In this document: positions 1-7,659 of the stretch, piece after piece
Position numbering within the stretch: position 1 is the first letter of the stretch
Layout: the number at the start of each line of letters is the position of its first letter
From: Acetobacteraceae bacterium
Lineage (GTDB): Bacteria > Pseudomonadota > Alphaproteobacteria > Acetobacterales > Acetobacteraceae
Length of the DNA stretch: 32,703 nt
Assembly (NCBI GenBank): GCA_027487675.1
Contig: JAIYDD010000272.1
Span: 1-32,703 of the forward strand
Direction of reading: 5' to 3'
Translations under genes and position numbers: made by a program
The notes under the pieces: model-generated
What the model was told of the DNA's origin: nothing
Databases searched by the model: none
What the model saw: the letters and a program-made list of their open reading frames with translations, nothing else

Positions 1-416
1 ACACCGTCGGCGGCGCCTCCTCGGTCAAGATGTGCCGCAGCATCATGATCAAGGGCATGGAGGCGCTGCTGACCGAGTGCATGCTGACCGCCCGCCACTA
101 CGGCGTGGAGCGCGAGGTGTTGGCGAGCCTCGGCGACACGCTGCCGCATGCCGATTGGCGCGGCCAGGCGCGCTACATGATGAGCCGCGCGCTGATCCAT
201 GGCCGCCGCCGCGCCGAGGAAATGCGGGAAGTGGCGCGCACCGTCCAGGAAGCCGGCCTCGCCCCCCTGCAGAGCGCCGCGACCGCGCTGCGCCAGGACT
301 GGGCGGCCGACCAGGGCGCGCTGCTGCCGAAGCCGGTGCTGGACGGCAAGGACCTCGACGCGCTGCTCGATGCGGTGCGCGCGCTGCCGAAGGAAGGGGA
401 GGCGGAGCGCGGGTAA
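1..416 (+). CDS. NAD(P)-dependent oxidoreductase, 6PGDH-like, C-terminal part (DUF1932)
   Basis: This is the 3' end of a gene that begins before the window; the frame is open from base 3 to the TAA at 414-416. The visible 137 residues begin TVGGASSVKMCRSIMIKG and are mostly helical. They match the C-terminal DUF1932 domain found behind a Rossmann NAD-binding domain in 6-phosphogluconate-dehydrogenase / beta-hydroxyacid-dehydrogenase-like proteins. In that family the C-terminal helical domain completes the active site and forms the dimer, and the lysine of the SxKM stretch (residue 9 of the visible part) is in the region that carries the catalytic lysine. The substrate cannot be told, because the N-terminal domain is missing. 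A convergent gene ends 16 bases downstream. Confidence 0.75.
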   Translation, partial: TVGGASSVKMCRSIMIKGMEALLTECMLTARHYGVEREVLASLGDTLPHADWRGQARYMMSRALIHGRRRAEEMREVARTVQEAGLAPLQSAATALRQDWAADQGALLPKPVLDGKDLDALLDAVRALPKEGEAERG

Positions 417-431
417 GCGCCGCCGCGCCGC

Positions 432-959
432 CTACCCCCGCCCGGCGCAGCCCGAGGCGGCGATGCGGCACGCGCCCTGCGGTTCGCGCGCCTGGCATTC
501 GGCCAGCGCGGCGCGCTCCGCCTGGGGCTGGGTCGCACCGCCGCCGGCATGGGTGGCGCCGATGACGAAGGGCGCCGTCCCGCCGCCGCCGAACAGCGCG
601 GCATGGCTGCGGCGGATGGATTGCGCGGCCGCGCCGCAGGCGGCGTCGAATTCCGCCACCGGCCGGCAGCCGGGCGCCTGCGCCGCGCAGGCGCGCTCGG
701 CCTCGCGATGCGCCGTCATCCGGTCCGGCGCGCCGATCGCCAGGCCGAAGGCGCCGGAGCCGCCGCGCGCCGCGTAGAGCACGCCATGCCCCGGCGCGCC
801 GGCGGCGACCGGCAGCGCCCCGCCCGGCGCGCGGGCGACGCGCGGCGCGGCCTCCGCCGCCAGCGCGGCGACCGGCCCGGCCAGCGACGCCAGCCGCTGG
901 TCGGCGCGGGCCGGCGGCGCCGCCAGCAGGCAGAGGGCAATGGCAAGGCAGAGGCGCAT
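432..959 (-). CDS. Secreted DUF4189-domain protein
   Basis: The protein has 175 residues and starts at ATG 959-957, with GGGAGA a few bases upstream. Residues 1-19 look like a Sec signal peptide (MRLCLAIALCLLAAPPARA, then DQ), so the product is probably periplasmic or secreted. The rest carries the two-halved DUF4189 pattern: each half has a glycine-rich beta segment (YAARGGSGAFGLAIG; APFVIGATHAGGG) followed by an AE-type helix with cysteines (AERACAAQ; AERAALAEC). The mature part has six cysteines, enough for three disulfides, which is usual in this family. The biochemical role of DUF4189 proteins is not known. The gene is divergent from hrpB, with 130 bases between the two starts, and convergent with the preceding oxidoreductase gene. 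Confidence 0.72.
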   Translation of the reverse strand: MRLCLAIALCLLAAPPARADQRLASLAGPVAALAAEAAPRVARAPGGALPVAAGAPGHGVLYAARGGSGAFGLAIGAPDRMTAHREAERACAAQAPGCRPVAEFDAACGAAAQSIRRSHAALFGGGGTAPFVIGATHAGGGATQPQAERAALAECQAREPQGACRIAASGCAGRG

Positions 960-1089
960 CGAAAGGTCTCCCGCCGGTCGGGCTGGCGCACACTTTCGCA
1001 CGCAGCCGTCAGGAAAGCGTTTCACGTGGCGGTGGGAATCGTTGCGCGCATTGCGCGACGTCCGGTGGGCGGGGACGCGCCCGGGCGCT

Positions 1090-3585
1090 ATGCACCCCGC
1101 CATGCCCGACCTGCCCGACCTTCCCGTCGCCGAGGCCCTGCCGCGCCTCGCGGCCGCGCTGTCGCAGGGCAGCAACGCCGTGCTGGTCGCACCCCCCGGC
1201 GCCGGCAAGACCACGCTGGCGCCGCTGCGGCTGATGGAGCAGCAATGGGCCGCCGCCGGCCGCATCCTGGTGCTGGAACCCCGCCGCGTCGCCGCCCGCG
1301 CCGCCGCCCGCCGCATGGCCGAATTGCTGGGGGAGGGGGCGCCGGGCGGCACCATCGGCCTCGCCACGCGGCTGGATCGCGCGGTGTCCGACCGCACGCG
1401 GGTCGAGGTGGTCACCGAAGGCCTGCTGGTCCGCCGCCTGCAATCCGACCCGGGCCTCGATGGCGTCGCCGCCGTGCTGTTCGACGAGGCGCATGAGCGC
1501 AACCTCGACACCGACCTGGCGCTGGCGCTCTGCCTCGACCTGCAGCGCGCCTTGCGGCCCGAACTCCGGCTGCTGGCGATGTCCGCCACGCTGGATATCG
1601 CGCGCTTCGCCGCCGCGCTCGGCGATGCGCCGGTGGTGGAGAGCCTGGGCCGCGCCTTCCCCGTCGCCATCGAGCACCGGGCGCGCGAACTGGCCGATCC
1701 GCGCGACCTGCCGGAGGCGATGGCCGCCGCGATCCGGGCCGCGCTGCCGCGGCACCCGGGCGACGTGCTGGCCTTCCTGCCCGGCTGGGGCGAGATCCGC
1801 CGCACCGCGGAACGCCTGGGCGGGATCGAGGCCGAGGTGCTGCCCCTGCATGGCGAACTCCCCCCCGCCGAGCAGGACCGCGCGCTGGCGCCCGGGCTTC
1901 GCCGCAAGGTGGTGCTGGCCACCTCCATCGCCGAGACCTCGCTGACCGTGCCCGGCGTGCGCATCGTGGTGGATGGCGGGTTCCGGCGCGCGCCGCGCCT
2001 CGACCCCGCCTCGGGCTTGACGCGCCTGGTCACCGTGCGGATCAGCAAGGCCGCCGCCGAGCAGCGCGCCGGCCGTGCCGGCCGCACCGCGCCCGGGGTT
2101 GCGATCCGGCTCTGGACCGAGGCGCTGCATCGCGGCCTGCCCGCCGCCGACCGGCCGGAGATCCTGGAGGCCGAGCTGTCCGGCCTGGCGCTGGATTGCG
2201 CCGCCTGGGGCGCCGACCCGTCCGACCTCGCCTTCCTGGACCCCCCGCCCGCCGGCACGCTGGCCGCCGGCCGTGCCCTGCTGCGGGAGCTGGACGCGCT
2301 GGACGAGGCCGGCCGCATCACGCCGACCGGCCGCGCCATGGCGCGGATGGGCACGCATCCGCGGCTGGCGCGCATGCTGCTGGCGGCGGAGACCGACGGG
2401 GAAAAGGCATTGGCCGCCGACCTCGCCGCGCTGCTGGAGGAACGCGACCCGATCCGCGACCGCGACGCGCCCTGCGACGTCAACCTGCGCCTGGAATTGC
2501 TGCACGGCGGCGACCATCCGGATGCCGACCGCGCGACGATCCAGCGCATCCGCCGCGCCGCCGCGATGCACCGGCGGCGGTTGCGGCTGCATGGCTCGGC
2601 GCTGCCCCCCCGCGGAGCGGGACACGCAGGCTTCGGCGAGGCGGGGCCGCTGCTGGCGGCGGGGTTTCCCGATCGCATCGCCGCAAAACGCGGCAGCATG
2701 GATGGCGCCTTCCGCCTGGCCGGCATGGGCGGCGCCGGCGGGCAGGGGGCGCGGCTGGCCGCCAACGACCCGCTGGCCAAGGCGCCGCTGCTGGCGGTGG
2801 CGGAGCTGGAATTGCAGGGGACGGAGGCGCGCATCCGCATGGCCGCGCCGCTGGACCTCGCGACGCTCGAGGCCCGCTTCCCCGACCGCCTGCGCTGGGA
2901 GGAGACGGCCGCCTTCGACCCCCGCGCCGGCGCCGTGCTGGCCCGCCGCCGCCGCCGCTTCGGCCCGCTGGTGCTGGAGGAACAGGCGCTGCCCGGCCCC
3001 GACCCCGCGACCGTCGCCGCCGCCCTGGCCGAGGCGGTGGCCGAGCGCGGCTTCCGCGACCTGAATTGGACCGAGGCCGCGAAGCAGCTTCGCGCCCGCA
3101 TCGGCTGGATGCGCCGGGCGGAGGGCGCGCCCTGGCCGGACCTGTCGGATGCCGCCCTGGCCGCGACGGCGCGCGCCTGGCTCGCGCCCCATCTGCTGGG
3201 TGCGACGAAGCTGGCCGAGGCGAAGGCGCTGGATGTGGTGGCGGTGCTGCGTGGGATGCTGCCGTGGGAGGCGCAGAAGCGCCTGGACGCCGCCCTGCCC
3301 GCGCGGATCGACCTGCCCGCAGGACACAGCGCCGCGATCGACTACGACCGGGAGGTGCCGACCCTGGAAGCCCGCGCCCAGCACCTGTTCGGCCTGCCCG
3401 GCCTGCCGAAGCTGGCCGAGGGCCGCGTGCCCCTGCAGGTGGCCCTGCTATCCCCCGCCGGCCGCCCCATCGCCATCACCGGCGATCTGGGCGCCTTCTG
3501 GCGGGGCGGGTGGGTGGAGGTGCGCAAGGAAATGCGCGGGCGGTATCCGAAGCATGCTTGGCCGGAGGAGCCTTGGGTGGGGTGA
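1090..3585 (+). CDS. hrpB: ATP-dependent helicase HrpB
   Basis: The product is an 831-residue DExH-box RNA helicase of the HrpB family, close to the usual length of about 810-830. Visible motifs in order are Walker A GAGKTT at residues 37-42, DEAH at 132-135, SAT at 165-167 and QRAGRAGR at 325-332. The helicase-associated (HA2-like) region and the HrpB-specific C-terminal domain follow, ending near KHAWPEEPW, typical of the family. Known members are cytoplasmic NTP-driven helicases; the cellular task of HrpB is poorly defined in most bacteria. ATG 1090 was chosen because the homologous region begins right after it. ATG 1102 is also possible, and neither has a clear Shine-Dalgarno sequence. 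The long open frame extends upstream to 940 only because of GC bias. Confidence 0.93.
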   Translation: MHPAMPDLPDLPVAEALPRLAAALSQGSNAVLVAPPGAGKTTLAPLRLMEQQWAAAGRILVLEPRRVAARAAARRMAELLGEGAPGGTIGLATRLDRAVSDRTRVEVVTEGLLVRRLQSDPGLDGVAAVLFDEAHERNLDTDLALALCLDLQRALRPELRLLAMSATLDIARFAAALGDAPVVESLGRAFPVAIEHRARELADPRDLPEAMAAAIRAALPRHPGDVLAFLPGWGEIRRTAERLGGIEAEVLPLHGELPPAEQDRALAPGLRRKVVLATSIAETSLTVPGVRIVVDGGFRRAPRLDPASGLTRLVTVRISKAAAEQRAGRAGRTAPGVAIRLWTEALHRGLPAADRPEILEAELSGLALDCAAWGADPSDLAFLDPPPAGTLAAGRALLRELDALDEAGRITPTGRAMARMGTHPRLARMLLAAETDGEKALAADLAALLEERDPIRDRDAPCDVNLRLELLHGGDHPDADRATIQRIRRAAAMHRRRLRLHGSALPPRGAGHAGFGEAGPLLAAGFPDRIAAKRGSMDGAFRLAGMGGAGGQGARLAANDPLAKAPLLAVAELELQGTEARIRMAAPLDLATLEARFPDRLRWEETAAFDPRAGAVLARRRRRFGPLVLEEQALPGPDPATVAAALAEAVAERGFRDLNWTEAAKQLRARIGWMRRAEGAPWPDLSDAALAATARAWLAPHLLGATKLAEAKALDVVAVLRGMLPWEAQKRLDAALPARIDLPAGHSAAIDYDREVPTLEARAQHLFGLPGLPKLAEGRVPLQVALLSPAGRPIAITGDLGAFWRGGWVEVRKEMRGRYPKHAWPEEPWVG

Positions 3586-3768
3586 GGGGGATGGCCGCGG
3601 CCTTTCCGGGATTGCGCGGGCGGCGGCTGGGATGGCGCGGAAGGGCGGGGAGCGGACGCTCGGCCCTTGTCCAGACACGTCGAGGTAGCGTCGCGCCACA
3701 AGCTCCCGATGTGCCTAGCGAAACACCCTCTCAGTGCGATACGACGCACCACCGGGGGCGAAGGGACG
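3586..3768. other. Junction between hrpB and the DUF5131 gene
   Basis: This 183-base gap shows a shift in base use. The first 75 bases are very G-rich like the chromosome around them, while from about 3670 the sequence is more mixed (for example around 3700-3750). No convincing promoter hexamers, tRNA or direct repeat marking an insertion end could be seen by eye. It probably contains the promoter of the DUF5131 gene and the left boundary of the accessory insert. Confidence 0.35.
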
Positions 3769-4572
3769 ATGGGCAGGGACAGCCGGATCGAGTGGACGGA
3801 TCACACGTTCAATCCCTGGTGGGGCTGCACCAAGGTTTCGGCCGCCTGCACCAACTGCTACGCGGAGGCTTGGGCAAAGCGGGTCGGCGCGAAGGTTTGG
3901 GGCGCGAAGACTGGGCGCCGCTTCTTCGGGGTCAACCATTGGCGCGAACCGCTGCGCTGGAACCTCGATGCCGCATCGACAGGCGACAGGCACCGGGTTT
4001 TTTGTGCCAGCATGGCGGATGTGTTTGAGGATCGCCGTGAGTTAGACGCGTGGCGTGATCGCTTGGCGGAGTTGATTCATGCCACCCCCAATCTCGATTG
4101 GCTGCTCCTCACGAAGCGGCCGAACAAGGTGGCCAGCCTCGCGCCCTGGCGCGCGACGTGGCCCGCCAACGTGTGGCTCGGAACGACGGTCGAGAGCCAG
4201 GCATGGGCGGAAAAGCGTCTGCCTTTCCTCGCAGCCATCCCCGCGCGCGTCCGCTTCGTCTCGTGCGAGCCACTGCTCGGGGAGCTTGATTTGCGGCCCT
4301 GGCTGCGGACAACGATCCAATGGGTGATCGCTGGCGGCGAGAGCGGTCCGCGCGCCCGTGCGCCCGACCCCGAGTGGTTCAGAACGCTGCGCGACCAGTG
4401 CTTGGAGTCACGCGTGCCCTTCCATTTCAAGCAATGGGGCGATTGGGCACCTTCGACGGGCTGGACCGGCGACGGCAGCACCGACATGGCGCGCGTGGGC
4501 AAGAAGAAGGCTGGCCGCACGCTCGACGGCCGCACGTGGGACCAGTTGCCAGGTACCCTAGGCTTGGCGTGA
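3769..4572 (+). CDS. DUF5131 family protein (phage Gp37/Gp68 family, three-Cys motif)
   Basis: The protein has 267 residues, the usual family length. It opens with the family signature: IEWTDHTFNPWWGC followed by C20-x6-C27-x2-C30 and YAE. Further family hallmarks are HWREPLRW, the DVFED segment, WLLLTKRP, WLGTTVES, RFVSCEPLLG, WVIAGGESG and PFHFKQWG near the C-terminus. The family (PF07505) occurs in phages and in bacterial accessory islands. Its fold is thought to be a TIM barrel resembling radical-SAM enzymes, with the three cysteines as a candidate Fe-S or metal site; the reaction is unknown. Such genes recur next to TcmP, and here a TcmP gene lies directly opposite with a 15-base tail overlap. 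Start ATG 3769 is chosen because conservation begins at residue 6; AAGGGA lies just upstream. Codon use (TTA, TTG, TTT, GAT) is unlike the neighbours, which suggests transfer. Confidence 0.9.
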   Translation: MGRDSRIEWTDHTFNPWWGCTKVSAACTNCYAEAWAKRVGAKVWGAKTGRRFFGVNHWREPLRWNLDAASTGDRHRVFCASMADVFEDRRELDAWRDRLAELIHATPNLDWLLLTKRPNKVASLAPWRATWPANVWLGTTVESQAWAEKRLPFLAAIPARVRFVSCEPLLGELDLRPWLRTTIQWVIAGGESGPRARAPDPEWFRTLRDQCLESRVPFHFKQWGDWAPSTGWTGDGSTDMARVGKKKAGRTLDGRTWDQLPGTLGLA

Positions 4573-5511
4573 GCCGCGCGCCGGGTTTCTGCCTTCCGCG
4601 TTGTCGATCAGGCGGCCGGCGATGCGGTGGGCGAGCTCGAAGGCTCCCGGACGGCGGTTCGCGCAGGCGAACACTAGGAGATATTGCTCGGCCTTCCTGC
4701 GCGTCGGCCTGAGAGACAGTCCGCGCGAGTAAGCGCCCGGCCCGAATATCGCCTGCATCCACTCCAGGACGTATGCTGAGATGGCGTCGATTGACACATG
4801 CCGTTCGACGGCGCTCCGGCCGAACATGTCCTCGCGCGTCGCGGAGTAGAACCGCTCCCGCCAGTCTTCCGAGCCGAAGAAGCGGGTCAGCGCGCTCTTG
4901 AACTTGTCAGACGGTTCCTTCCTGCGCGGTGCGAGCCGCGACAGCGCCATGCCGGTCGGGACAAGCAGCCAGACGTCGGCTGCCCTGGTCGCTGCTATCT
5001 CGCGCATGTCGGTGTGCGAGAGTTGGAGACCGAACGGATCGAGGAACATGAGGGCGCGTCGGGAGGATTCCTGCCGGAGCCGCTGGCACTCCTGGCGGAT
5101 CAGCGCAGCAGCATCCAGGTTGAAGACCTCAGCCTGCGGCAGAGACGGATTACGGTCGCGTTCGGCCGCCACGGTTTGGCGAAGCGACCGGGAGTTCGCT
5201 CGATTTCGGTCGTTGAACACGTAGCGCTCGATAGGCGCGCCGCTCCGCATGAGCCGCACGGCGGAACCAGGGAGTTCTGGCGGTGATGCGGAGTATAGAA
5301 CTGCGAACAGGTCTTCCTCCGGTCTCTCGTCACCGCCCTGGACCCGTCGCCAGCCTGAGCCGGCAAATGCGTCCACGCAGGTTATCTCAAAGCCTTTGTT
5401 TTTCAGGGCTGTTGCATAGCTGCGCAGGTAGTCCACGACGACGGACAGCTTGAGTTCCGTATGCGCGCCGCCGAACTCTTGCGCGCGTGTGTCGCCGTCT
5501 CGGGTGGCCAT
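4558..5511 (-). CDS. tcmP: Three-Cys-motif partner protein TcmP
   Basis: The protein has 317 residues and starts at ATG 5511-5509; GGGAG lies about 11 bases upstream, a rather long spacing. It matches the TcmP family (TIGR04474), named for its recurrent pairing with three-Cys-motif DUF5131 proteins. Visible family features are FGGAHTELKL at 13-22, VDAFAGSG at 46-53 (resembling the glycine-rich SAM-binding loop of class I methyltransferases), an acidic FNDRN at 99-103, and FLDPFGLQL at 156-164 (placed like the catalytic DPPY-type motif). A SAM-dependent or SAM-like fold is therefore likely, but activity has not been shown for the family as far as I know. It converges on the DUF5131 gene and overlaps its end by 15 bases. 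Base composition is lower in GC than the flanks, consistent with joint acquisition of the pair. Confidence 0.88.
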   Translation of the reverse strand: MATRDGDTRAQEFGGAHTELKLSVVVDYLRSYATALKNKGFEITCVDAFAGSGWRRVQGGDERPEEDLFAVLYSASPPELPGSAVRLMRSGAPIERYVFNDRNRANSRSLRQTVAAERDRNPSLPQAEVFNLDAAALIRQECQRLRQESSRRALMFLDPFGLQLSHTDMREIAATRAADVWLLVPTGMALSRLAPRRKEPSDKFKSALTRFFGSEDWRERFYSATREDMFGRSAVERHVSIDAISAYVLEWMQAIFGPGAYSRGLSLRPTRRKAEQYLLVFACANRRPGAFELAHRIAGRLIDNAEGRNPARGSRQA

Positions 5512-5696
5512 AAGGGCACTGTCTCCCGAACCGACCGCCGCCGCAACGACTGAATGCTCGACGTTTCACCGAGCTGGGCGGCAAAGCAGGTGGCTTGCTG
5601 GGGCGAGGACCACTTCGGCCACCCCCGCCCGTTGCCCCCGCCCGCGCCCCGCCGCATGGTGCCCCCCGCCGCCAAACCACGCCGGGACCCCGCCCC
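5512..5696. other. Divergent intergenic region, tcmP / htrA-like gene
   Basis: This is a 185-base divergent spacer between the TcmP start (minus) and the Deg protease start (plus). The TcmP-proximal part (to about 5590) keeps the mixed composition of the insert. From about 5610 the sequence returns to the very C-rich style of the chromosome, so the right boundary of the insert is probably near 5590-5610. No clear operator or target-site duplication was seen. An open frame in the htrA reading frame continues through it from an ATG at 5595, but the stretch is low-complexity proline/arginine and is judged non-coding. Confidence 0.35.
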
Positions 5697-6815
5697 GTGA
5701 CCCCCACCCCGCCCCCCCGCACCCTCCGCCCGATCTCCCGCCGAGCCCTCCTCGCCCTCGCCACCCTGCCCGCCTTCGGCTGCGCCGCCCCGCCCCCCGC
5801 CCTGGCCCAGCGCGGCCTGCCGGACTTCGCCGACCTCGCCGAGCGCGTCCTGCCGGCGGTGGTCAACATCGCCGTCACCTCCGAACAGCGCACCGAGGTC
5901 CCGCAGGAACTCCGCGGCACCCCCTTCGAGCGCTACTTCCGCGACCGCCGCGGCCGCGGCCAGCAGGTGCAGGGCGCCGGATCGGGCTTCGTCATCGACC
6001 CCTCCGGCATCGTCGTCACCAACAACCACGTGATCGGCAATGCCAGCCGCATCGTCGTCTCGCTGCAGGACGGCACGGAATACCAGGCCCGCCTGCTCGG
6101 CTTCGACGACCTGACCGACCTCGCCTTGCTGCGCGTCGAACCGCGCGCGCCGCTGCCGCATGTGGAATGGGGCAGCTCCTCGGCCATGCGCGTCGGGCAG
6201 TGGGTGCTGGCGGCCGGCAACCCCTTCGGCCTCGGCGGCAGCGTCACCTCCGGCATCGTCTCGGCGCGCGGGCGCGACATCGGCGCCGGCCCCTTCGACG
6301 ACTTCATCCAGACCGACGCGCCGATCAACCCCGGCAATTCCGGCGGCCCGCTGTTCAACACGGCCGGCGAGGTGATCGGCATCAACACCGCCATCTACTC
6401 ACCCTCCGGCGCCAGCGCGGGCATCGGCTTCGCGGTGCCGTCGGATCTGGCGCGGCCGGTGATCGAGGCACTGCGCACCGCCGGCCGCGTCGAACGCGGC
6501 TGGCTCGGCGTCGCCGTGCAGGACCTGACGCCGGAGGAGGGCCCGATGCCCCGCCGCTCCGCCCAGGCCGCGCCGGGCCGCGGCGTGCTGGTGGCCGGCG
6601 TCGAGCGCGGCAGCCCCGCCTCCCGCGCCGGGCTGCGGCAGGGCGACCAGGTGCTGGCGATCAACGGCGAGCGGGTGGAGACCTCCCGCGCCCTGGTCCG
6701 CGGCATCGCCGCCATCCCCCCCGGCCAGACGGTCCGGCTTTCGATCCTGCGGGAGAACCGCCCGGCCGAGATCAGCGTGCAGGTCGGCCGCCGCCCGGCG
6801 CAGCCGCAGGGCTGA
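5697..6815 (+). CDS. HtrA/Deg-type serine protease with one PDZ domain
   Basis: The product is a 372-residue trypsin-like envelope protease. With GTG 5697 as start, residues 10-37 form a signal sequence with an SRRALLALA core, reminiscent of a Tat signal, followed by an alanine-rich cleavage region ending PPPALAQ. A cysteine at 29 lies in a weak lipobox. The catalytic triad is visible as H111 (TNNHVIG), D141 (DLTDLALL) and S215 (PGNSGGPLFN). A single PDZ domain follows (about 265-365), from RGWLGVAVQDL through ASRAGLRQGDQVLAINGERV. Having one PDZ domain makes it DegS/HhoB-like in layout rather than DegP/DegQ-like, though a signal peptide instead of a membrane anchor is more like Deg quality-control proteases. 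A two-component system follows, so a role in envelope stress is likely by analogy with CpxRA-DegP. An upstream ATG at 5595 would add low-complexity sequence. Confidence 0.88.
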   Translation: MTPTPPPRTLRPISRRALLALATLPAFGCAAPPPALAQRGLPDFADLAERVLPAVVNIAVTSEQRTEVPQELRGTPFERYFRDRRGRGQQVQGAGSGFVIDPSGIVVTNNHVIGNASRIVVSLQDGTEYQARLLGFDDLTDLALLRVEPRAPLPHVEWGSSSAMRVGQWVLAAGNPFGLGGSVTSGIVSARGRDIGAGPFDDFIQTDAPINPGNSGGPLFNTAGEVIGINTAIYSPSGASAGIGFAVPSDLARPVIEALRTAGRVERGWLGVAVQDLTPEEGPMPRRSAQAAPGRGVLVAGVERGSPASRAGLRQGDQVLAINGERVETSRALVRGIAAIPPGQTVRLSILRENRPAEISVQVGRRPAQPQG

Positions 6816-6953
6816 CCGCGGGCGCGCGACCGGCGCGGCCCGCCGGCCCGGGGATGGCGCCGCCCCGCCCGGCATGGCGGGGGCGTGACGGCGAGATTGC
6901 CGCTGGCCGGGCCGCCGCCTAGACTCGCCCAAACGCCGCAGCGGACTCGAAGA

Positions 6954-7634
6954 ATGATGCGCATCCTGCTGGTCGAGGACGACGCCGAGGTGGCCCGCTT
7001 CGTGCGGAAGGGCCTCCAGGAAGCCGGGCACACGGTGGAACACGCGCCGAACGGCCGCGACGGCCTGTTCATGGCGGCGTCCGAAGCCTTCGACGTGCTG
7101 GTGCTGGACCGCATGCTGCCCGGCGGCGTGGACGGCGTGCGCCTGGTGGAAACCCTGCGCGGCCAGGGCAACCGCACGCCCGTGCTGTTCCTCTCGGCGC
7201 TGAACGCCGTGGACGAACGCGTGAAGGGCCTGAAGGCCGGCGGCGACGACTACCTCACCAAGCCCTTCGCCTTCGCCGAGCTGCTGGCCCGCGTCGAGGC
7301 GCTGGGCCGCCGCCCCGCCCAGGAAGCCCCCACCACGCGGCTCAAGGTCGCCGACCTGGAGCTCGACCTGCTGTCCCGCACCGTGACGCGCGCCGGGCGC
7401 AAGATCGACGTCCAGCCGCGGGAATTCCGCCTGCTCGAACACCTGATGCGCCATGCCGGCCAGGTGGTCACCCGCACCATGCTGCTCGAAAAGGTGTGGG
7501 ACTACCATTTCGACCCGCAGACCAACGTCATCGACGTGCATGTCAGCCGCCTGCGCCAGAAGCTCGACAAGGGCTTCGACAAGCCGCTGATCCACACGGT
7601 GCGCAACGCCGGCTACATGATCCGCGCGGATTGA
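6954..7634 (+). CDS. OmpR/PhoB-family response regulator
   Basis: The protein has 226 residues. The receiver domain (about 3-115) has the acidic pair E8/D9-D10, phospho-acceptor D52 (VLVLDRMLPG), the switch residue S81 (LFLSA) and K104 (DYLTKPF). The C-terminal winged helix (about 130-224) carries REFRLLEHL, the RTMLLEKVWDYHFDPQTNV stretch and VSRLRQKLD, and ends GYMIRAD. It acts as a DNA-binding transcription factor, phosphorylated by the partner kinase encoded 25 bases downstream. ATG 6954 and ATG 6957 are both possible; CGAAGA lies directly upstream of the pair and MRILLVEDD is the more usual beginning. A 16-base palindrome follows the stop codon. The preceding Deg protease gene is a plausible regulon member. 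Confidence 0.95.
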   Translation: MMRILLVEDDAEVARFVRKGLQEAGHTVEHAPNGRDGLFMAASEAFDVLVLDRMLPGGVDGVRLVETLRGQGNRTPVLFLSALNAVDERVKGLKAGGDDYLTKPFAFAELLARVEALGRRPAQEAPTTRLKVADLELDLLSRTVTRAGRKIDVQPREFRLLEHLMRHAGQVVTRTMLLEKVWDYHFDPQTNVIDVHVSRLRQKLDKGFDKPLIHTVRNAGYMIRAD

Positions 7635-7650
7635 GGCCGCCCGGGCGGCC
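7635..7650. repeat. 16-bp perfect palindrome between regulator and kinase genes
   Basis: The sequence GGCCGCCCGGGCGGCC begins immediately after the TGA of the response regulator and ends 9 bases before the kinase ATG. As RNA it could form a very stable short hairpin that covers the normal Shine-Dalgarno position of the kinase gene, and no other ribosome binding site is visible there. It could lower kinase translation relative to the regulator, but in a genome this GC-rich a chance palindrome of this length is also possible. Confidence 0.45.
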
Positions 7651-7659
7651 GACCCGGCG

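Noticed and set aside
432-3101. Very long minus-strand open frame (889 codons) opposite hrpB
   Set aside because: It is antisense to a motif-complete helicase gene and its translation is serine/arginine/alanine low complexity. Only its last 175 codons, the DUF4189 gene, are real.
5595-5696. Upstream ATG start for the Deg protease
   Set aside because: It would place a 34-residue proline/arginine stretch before the signal peptide; GTG 5697 gives a normal signal length.
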